Assembly: GCA_025201765.1 (NCBI GenBank)
Contig: MU623620.1
Coordinates: forward strand, 1-26,020
Length of the DNA stretch: 26,020 nucleotides
Source: Daldinia sp. FL1419
Lineage: Eukaryota > Ascomycota > Sordariomycetes > Xylariales > Hypoxylaceae
Direction of reading: 5' to 3'
Of the stretch, positions 21,615 through 26,020 are shown in pieces. The notes below the pieces were generated by a model, which was not told the DNA's origin, did no database searches, and saw nothing but the letters and a program-made list of their open reading frames with translations. A program made the position numbers and the translations under genes. Each line of letters starts with the position of its first letter. The stretch's first letter is position 1.

Positions 21615-24210
21615 TATTAATAATAATAATGGAAATAAGGATAAGAATAAGGATATAAATAAAGATAAAAATAAAGAGTAGATTAAGGCTATTTATTTTA
21701 TAAATTTAATAATTAATTTAAATATTAATTTAAATAGAAATAACTATAAATTTAATTTTCTTAATAATATTAAAAATATTTAAATAAATATAAATAAAAA
21801 AAATACATTAATTATTATTCTATTTATCATAATTTCTTCCAATTTTTTTAATATAATTAATAATAAATTAAATAATATTTAAAAAATTAATCTCCTTCAT
21901 AAGGGAATCTTATAAGAAGAAGCTATAGAGAATAATATAGAATCTCTTTATCAAATATTTTTAAAGGAAATTATAAATAATAAACTTTATATCTATATAT
22001 TTTTTAATTTTTAATTTCTTAATATTTAAAATCTTTATTATTTTATTTTAATATTTATAATAATTTTTCTGTATGGTTGGGATAGATTTATTATTATTAT
22101 TAAAAAATAAGAAAAAGAGATAAAAATTTTTAAGGAAAAGAATTTCACTTTAAAAATATATATTTTTTATTTTATTTTAATATATTCTAAGAATAATATT
22201 AATAATAACATATTAAATAAGTTAATATTAAATTATGTTAATATGGAGCTATAATAACTATATATTTAATTTTTCTATTTTTGATTTTTAATTACATTAT
22301 TAAGAATAATAATATTTATATTAATAAGTTATAAATTAAGAAGATTTCTTTTTCTTAAATAATAAATATTTATATATTTTTTACTAAAATATAGTTGATT
22401 AAGGTTGGAGAAGAATTTTGTATATAGCACAAAATTAATAATTTAAAAATGAAGGTTCTTTTAAAGGAGATTTTAATATATGATTATTAATAGCCTTTAT
22501 TTAGTGAAGAAAAAATTAATTAAAGAAATAAATTAAGAAATATAATTATTTATTATAATATTTTAATAATTTAATTTATTAATAATTTAAATAATTTATT
22601 TTTACCAATTTAAATTAAAATTAACTAGAAATTCCAAAGTAATAGATATTTCCAAAAGGTCAAATATTAAATGGAAAATAAGATAGGTATATTTTAAAAA
22701 TTTTTTATAAAAGAAATTAATTAGGATTTTATATTAATAATTTAATAATTCCATATTTATATAAAAATATTTTTTAATAAAATTATTAGGTTTAAAATTA
22801 AAAATGAAATTTTTAGATTTATTGATCATTATTATGGTATATTAAAAACCAATGGATATAATATTTTTCATTTATATGGGTTCTTTTGATACTATAGTAA
22901 TATAGGGATAGAGAATATGATAGTAAATTTATTTGATATAAATATTGAAGAGGAGGTTATGGAGTTCGTTTAGTGGATAGATGAACATTTCTAAAAGAGC
23001 TTTAATCTTATAATATTTAAAATTAGATTTTAATATTTAGGATAAATATGTATAGAACTTTTTGAAGAGTTATATATTAATTTTAAAAAGTTAGAAGAAG
23101 AGTGGTAAGATGAAGTTGAATATATTGTGATAATGGTGTAGGCCTATCTTTATTCTATAATTTATTAAAAATATATTAAAGGTAAAAAAAAATTAAAAAA
23201 TAAAAAAGGATTAAATTATTAATTTGGATAGTTTTGGAAGTTTATGAATAATATTTATATTAATAATAATGATATATTTTATATTAAATAGAATAATATT
23301 AATTATATATATTAAAATAAAATTATTATTATTATAATGTAATATAATTATAACTTTATATTCATTTATATAAAAACTTAAACCTTGGTATTGTTATATT
23401 ATATGATAAATTATGTAACGAAGTTTGAGATGCTTTTGTATCAAAGGTTTTTACTTCTTGTAATAATTTGGCAAAATTTGTGGAATAATTATTATATTTA
23501 GAATCCTAATGATATTTTAAAGAGAATGTAGGATATAATAATTTATATTTTAAATTACATTTTTTTTTAAAGAAAATTATTTTTAGTTGAAGTTTGTAAT
23601 TATATTTTTGGATATAATATACATTATTATTCTAAAAAAAAATAATAATAGTTTTATTATAATATAATATATTTTATTATTTAATATTAATAAAATTACT
23701 TATAAAAATTAACTTTTAAATTTAATAATAGTAATAAGGATCTATCAATTAAAAAATTAATATTCTTTAATAAAATAATAATATTAAAATCTAATATATT
23801 TTAGATTTATGGTTATTATAATCTGCTCTTTACTAATATATATTTATATAAATATATTTATATTATAGAAATTATGGTTAAATTAAAATTAGGATATTTA
23901 TATAAAAAATAAATTAAATTTAAAAAGGTATTGAATTTTAAAGATTATTATTAGTATGTTTTTTTAGTAAATAAAAGATTTAATTCCTTTTTAATAAGTA
24001 CTTTATTTCTTAAAATTAAAGATAATAAATTATATAATTGGAATATTGTTATTTACTTAGTTCTTTTTATATTGTAATAATATTTCTTATCCAAAATAAA
24101 GGATTTATTTTTGGATATTTGGGAATAATATTTAACAGGTTTTTTTAAAAAGTTAAAATTTATTAATATGGTGGTATTATACTGCAATATTGCAGAGCGC
24201 AAACAAGGCA
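20940..24210 (+). mobile_element. RIP-eroded Helitron relic (DUF6570-like and Rep regions)
   Basis: An eroded coding frame runs along the + strand in one phase from about 20,940 to at least 22,200, and in another from about 22,683 to 24,210. Its stops are mostly TAA/TAG/TGA that could come from CAA, CAG, CGA or TGG. Residual motifs in order: KGKLFNYY then PLEKKFLALRYIF (21088-21126) and LRVRKSVILRVLI*LKKYNHLY (21337-21402), as in the DUF6570 region of fungal Helitrons; FLYGWDRF near 22,066, like the FPYG segment; YYGILKTNG..FHLYGFF (22830-22886), the Rep HxH block with the second His read as Tyr; FG*FWKFMNN (23223-23252), like CRFGFP; and YYMINYVTKFEM (23397-23432), the YYxTNYxTK signature. 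The last recognisable part is DIWE*YLTGFFKKLKFI near 24,120-24,165. No PIF1 helicase P-loop follows. The copy is dead. Confidence 0.78.
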
Positions 24211-24255
24211 TACAAGGAGGATTGAGGTTAGCCGGGAAAGGTTACGGATTAATAA
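24182..24255. other. Patch of normal composition starting with a 14 bp palindrome
   Basis: About 75 bp with abundant C and G and many unmutated CpA steps sits inside otherwise C-depleted DNA. It begins with the perfect palindrome CTGCAATATTGCAG (24182-24195). It directly follows the last recognisable Helitron Rep residues. The Helitron phase reads through it without a stop, giving AERKQGIQGGLRLAGKGYG. It could be a post-RIP insertion or repair filler, or a spared part of the element. Confidence 0.6.
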
Positions 24256-24630
24256 CATTATTTTAAATTATTTTGGAGAATAAATATAATATTGTGGTAT
24301 TGAAAAGAAGGTTGTAAAAATAAGAATAGGTGATGGCTTTTCATAAAAATGTAAAGTTATTCATATATATTTATACCTTATACAAATTGTATATATCCTA
24401 GCCCTCCTCCGGAATAATTTTTTTATAATATAGTAACATTTTTGTTATTTATTGAAAAAAATAATAAAATTATTTTAAATCTTATTATTGCCCCACATCT
24501 AAACTATTACTATATTATTTTATATAATTGATATTATAATGTATAAAATATTTTTCCATATTAAAGTTTAATTATTTTTATTGAAAAGTAAGTTTTAATA
24601 AGAATATAAGGTGAAATTAAAGTTATAATA

Positions 24631-24745
24631 ACGTAGCTTATTCAGATAGGTGGTAGGTAGGTTTTCTCTGGAACACAGTTTCTACCCAGAATAAATACTA
24701 AGAGATGGACCGGATATCTGTAATATATTCTAGGTAAATTGGGGT
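24631..24745. other. Second patch of near-normal composition
   Basis: About 115 bp of mixed composition (e.g. GGAACACAG and TACCCAG with CpA intact, and TTCTAGGTAAATTGGGG) is flanked by A/T-only DNA. It has no open frame and no recognisable motif. It resembles intergenic DNA of the gene island, so it may be single-copy host sequence between two repeats. Confidence 0.5.
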
Positions 24746-24750
24746 AGTAA

Positions 24751-24774
24751 TAAATAAATAAATAAATAAATAAA
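24751..24774. repeat. (TAAA)6 microsatellite
   Basis: Six TAAA units immediately after the normal-composition patch, at the point where the next AT-rich segment begins. It could mark an element's A-rich end, but it could also be a chance simple repeat in AT-rich DNA. Confidence 0.85.
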
Positions 24775-24790
24775 ATTTATTAATAATAAT

Positions 24791-25470
24791 TTTGATTTTT
24801 TAAAGAAATTAAAAGAAAATGTTATTTAAAATCAAAAAGTTTATAAAGTGCATTTTGGTAAAAACAATATTTTTGGTAGTAATGGTATAATTAATGATTC
24901 TTTAGAAAATAAAGAGGAAAATATTTTAATTAAAGATAAATTTAAATTTAAATTTATTAAAACATTTATAAAGCAGTTTTTAAATTATATGAAAAAAAGC
25001 CATTAAAATGGAATCCCTATTTTTAAATTTAATATTAATTATTTTTTAAAGATATTTAAAATTAATGGATTTGAATGTATTTAGGATTTCCCTGTTTTTC
25101 TAAAGTTGGAAATTTATTATAATATAGTATTTAATAAGTTTTAAAAGGTTGTAGAGATAAGAATTTATTATAATATATTTATAAAATATATTAAAGATTA
25201 AATAACTTATTAGTAGAATAATTTAAAAAGAATAGATAAGTTAAAATTAAAAGAAATTTCTAAATAAATAAATATTAAAAATGTACCAAACCCTTTTACC
25301 TAAAATGTTAAAATAATTAATATAAATAATAATCCTTTTATATTATAAGAGGTGCCTAAGTTAAAGTGGAAGGATATTAAACCATATCCAATTAATTTAT
25401 CTATAGAATTGATGGTTGTATGCTATTAGGCATTGTAAACCCCTGTAATAAGCAAAAAAAATATTATATA
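24791..25470 (+). pseudogene. Eroded reading frame of unknown element
   Basis: One + strand phase runs for about 225 codons with only about a dozen TAA/TAG and no TGA, far fewer stops than expected at this A/T content. The frame is Lys/Asn/Ile-rich, as expected after RIP. Residual stretches include VHFGKNNIFGSNGI, FIKTFIKQFLNYMKKSH, DFPVFLKLEIYY and LKWKDIKPYPINLSIELMV. I do not recognise the family. It is in a different phase from the Helitron relic and is separated from it by the normal-composition patches, so it may be a separate element. Confidence 0.45.
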
Positions 25471-26020
25471 ATTAGTATATTATATATATAAAGGTTTTAA
25501 ACCTGTTAAGCTTAAAATAAATAATTTTTTTCTTTAAGATTTATAAATATATAAATCTTATTATATTATTTTATTTATTATTTGTTTTTATTATTATTTC
25601 TTTTATATATACATTTAATCTAATATTAATTAATATTATTTAAATATAGTAATATAGATTAATAAAGAAGAATTATTACTATGATAAATTTGGAAAACTT
25701 TATTATAATAATATAAGTAATAATAATACCTTATTTTTTACTAAACCCTTTTCTTATAATAAATTATTATTATTTTATATTATTATAAAAATCTTTTCCC
25801 AAATTCTTATTATTTTATTATAATTAAAATTCATTATTTTTTTATTTTATAATATTATAAAGAAAATAATTGAAGAATTTGACTTAAAATTAATCCTTTA
25901 ATAATAAAATCTTTTTTAATTAAGAAAATATAAATAAATTAAGAAAGTTATTTAAATATATCCCTAAATAACCTATATTAATATAATAATTTAATTATAA
26001 TTTAATAAAATTTAAAATAA

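Larger units (their letters stand above)
17231..26020. other. Right AT-rich, RIP-like block with element relics
   Basis: About 8.8 kb of A/T-dominated DNA with no intact gene. G and C are unevenly lost between strands. For example, 20041-20100 has 9 G and no C, while 21541-21600 has 7 C and no G, and 25741-25800 has 9 C and no G. This fits directional C-to-T change on one strand or the other. The block contains a Helitron relic, a second eroded reading frame and two patches of ordinary composition, listed separately. The part from 17,231 to 20,900 gave no identifiable element, although a - strand frame near 17,905-18,058 looks coding-derived. Confidence 0.8.

Noticed and set aside
21586..21632. 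AAT-rich repeat run considered as a regulatory or CRISPR-like array
   Set aside because: It is a simple trinucleotide-like run in the Helitron phase (Asn/Ile codons), without unique spacers.

Overview
The window looks like nuclear DNA of a filamentous ascomycete (Pezizomycotina, probably Sordariomycetes). Evidence: 46-90 nt GT..AG introns with CTAAC/CTGAC-like branch sites, GPI-anchored wall and surface proteins, repeated CCTAGGT palindromes, and a sharp split between a balanced-composition gene island (about 1,980-17,230) and very AT-rich blocks on both sides (1-1,980 and 17,230-26,020). The blocks look destroyed by repeat-induced point mutation (RIP). The species-level placement is inference.

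The island holds six protein genes, which I spliced by hand. (1) 2,964-4,286 +, a two-FAS1-domain GPI-anchored fasciclin protein, 4 exons. (2) 4,499-6,148 -, an intronless amino-acid permease. (3) 7,045-8,727 -, a 7-exon FAD oxidase of the fructosyl-amino-acid / saccharopine oxidase family. (4) 10,144-12,184 +, a 10-exon UNC93-like MFS protein carrying one in-frame TAA at codon 348, so a probable recent pseudogene. (5) 12,519-13,630 -, cyclin H (Ccl1) of TFIIH/CAK. (6) 14,579-16,371 -, a secreted, probably GPI-anchored 5'-nucleotidase, with two CACGTGGG sites upstream. Permease, oxidase and transporter could together serve nitrogen scavenging, and GATA-type sites lie upstream of the permease and of the transporter, but this is inference. 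Cyclin H is a housekeeping gene, so the island is not purely accessory.

The right AT-rich block is not featureless. Between about 20,940 and 24,210 the + strand keeps an eroded coding frame with recognisable fungal Helitron features: a DUF6570-like region, an FPYG-like segment, the Rep HxH region and the YYxxNYVTK signature. Nearly all its stops can be explained by C-to-T or G-to-A change. It appears to stop just before the PIF1 helicase should begin, at a roughly 75 bp patch of unmutated composition that opens with a 14 bp palindrome. A second eroded frame of unknown identity follows (24,791-25,470). No rRNA, tRNA, CRISPR array or telomere repeat was seen.
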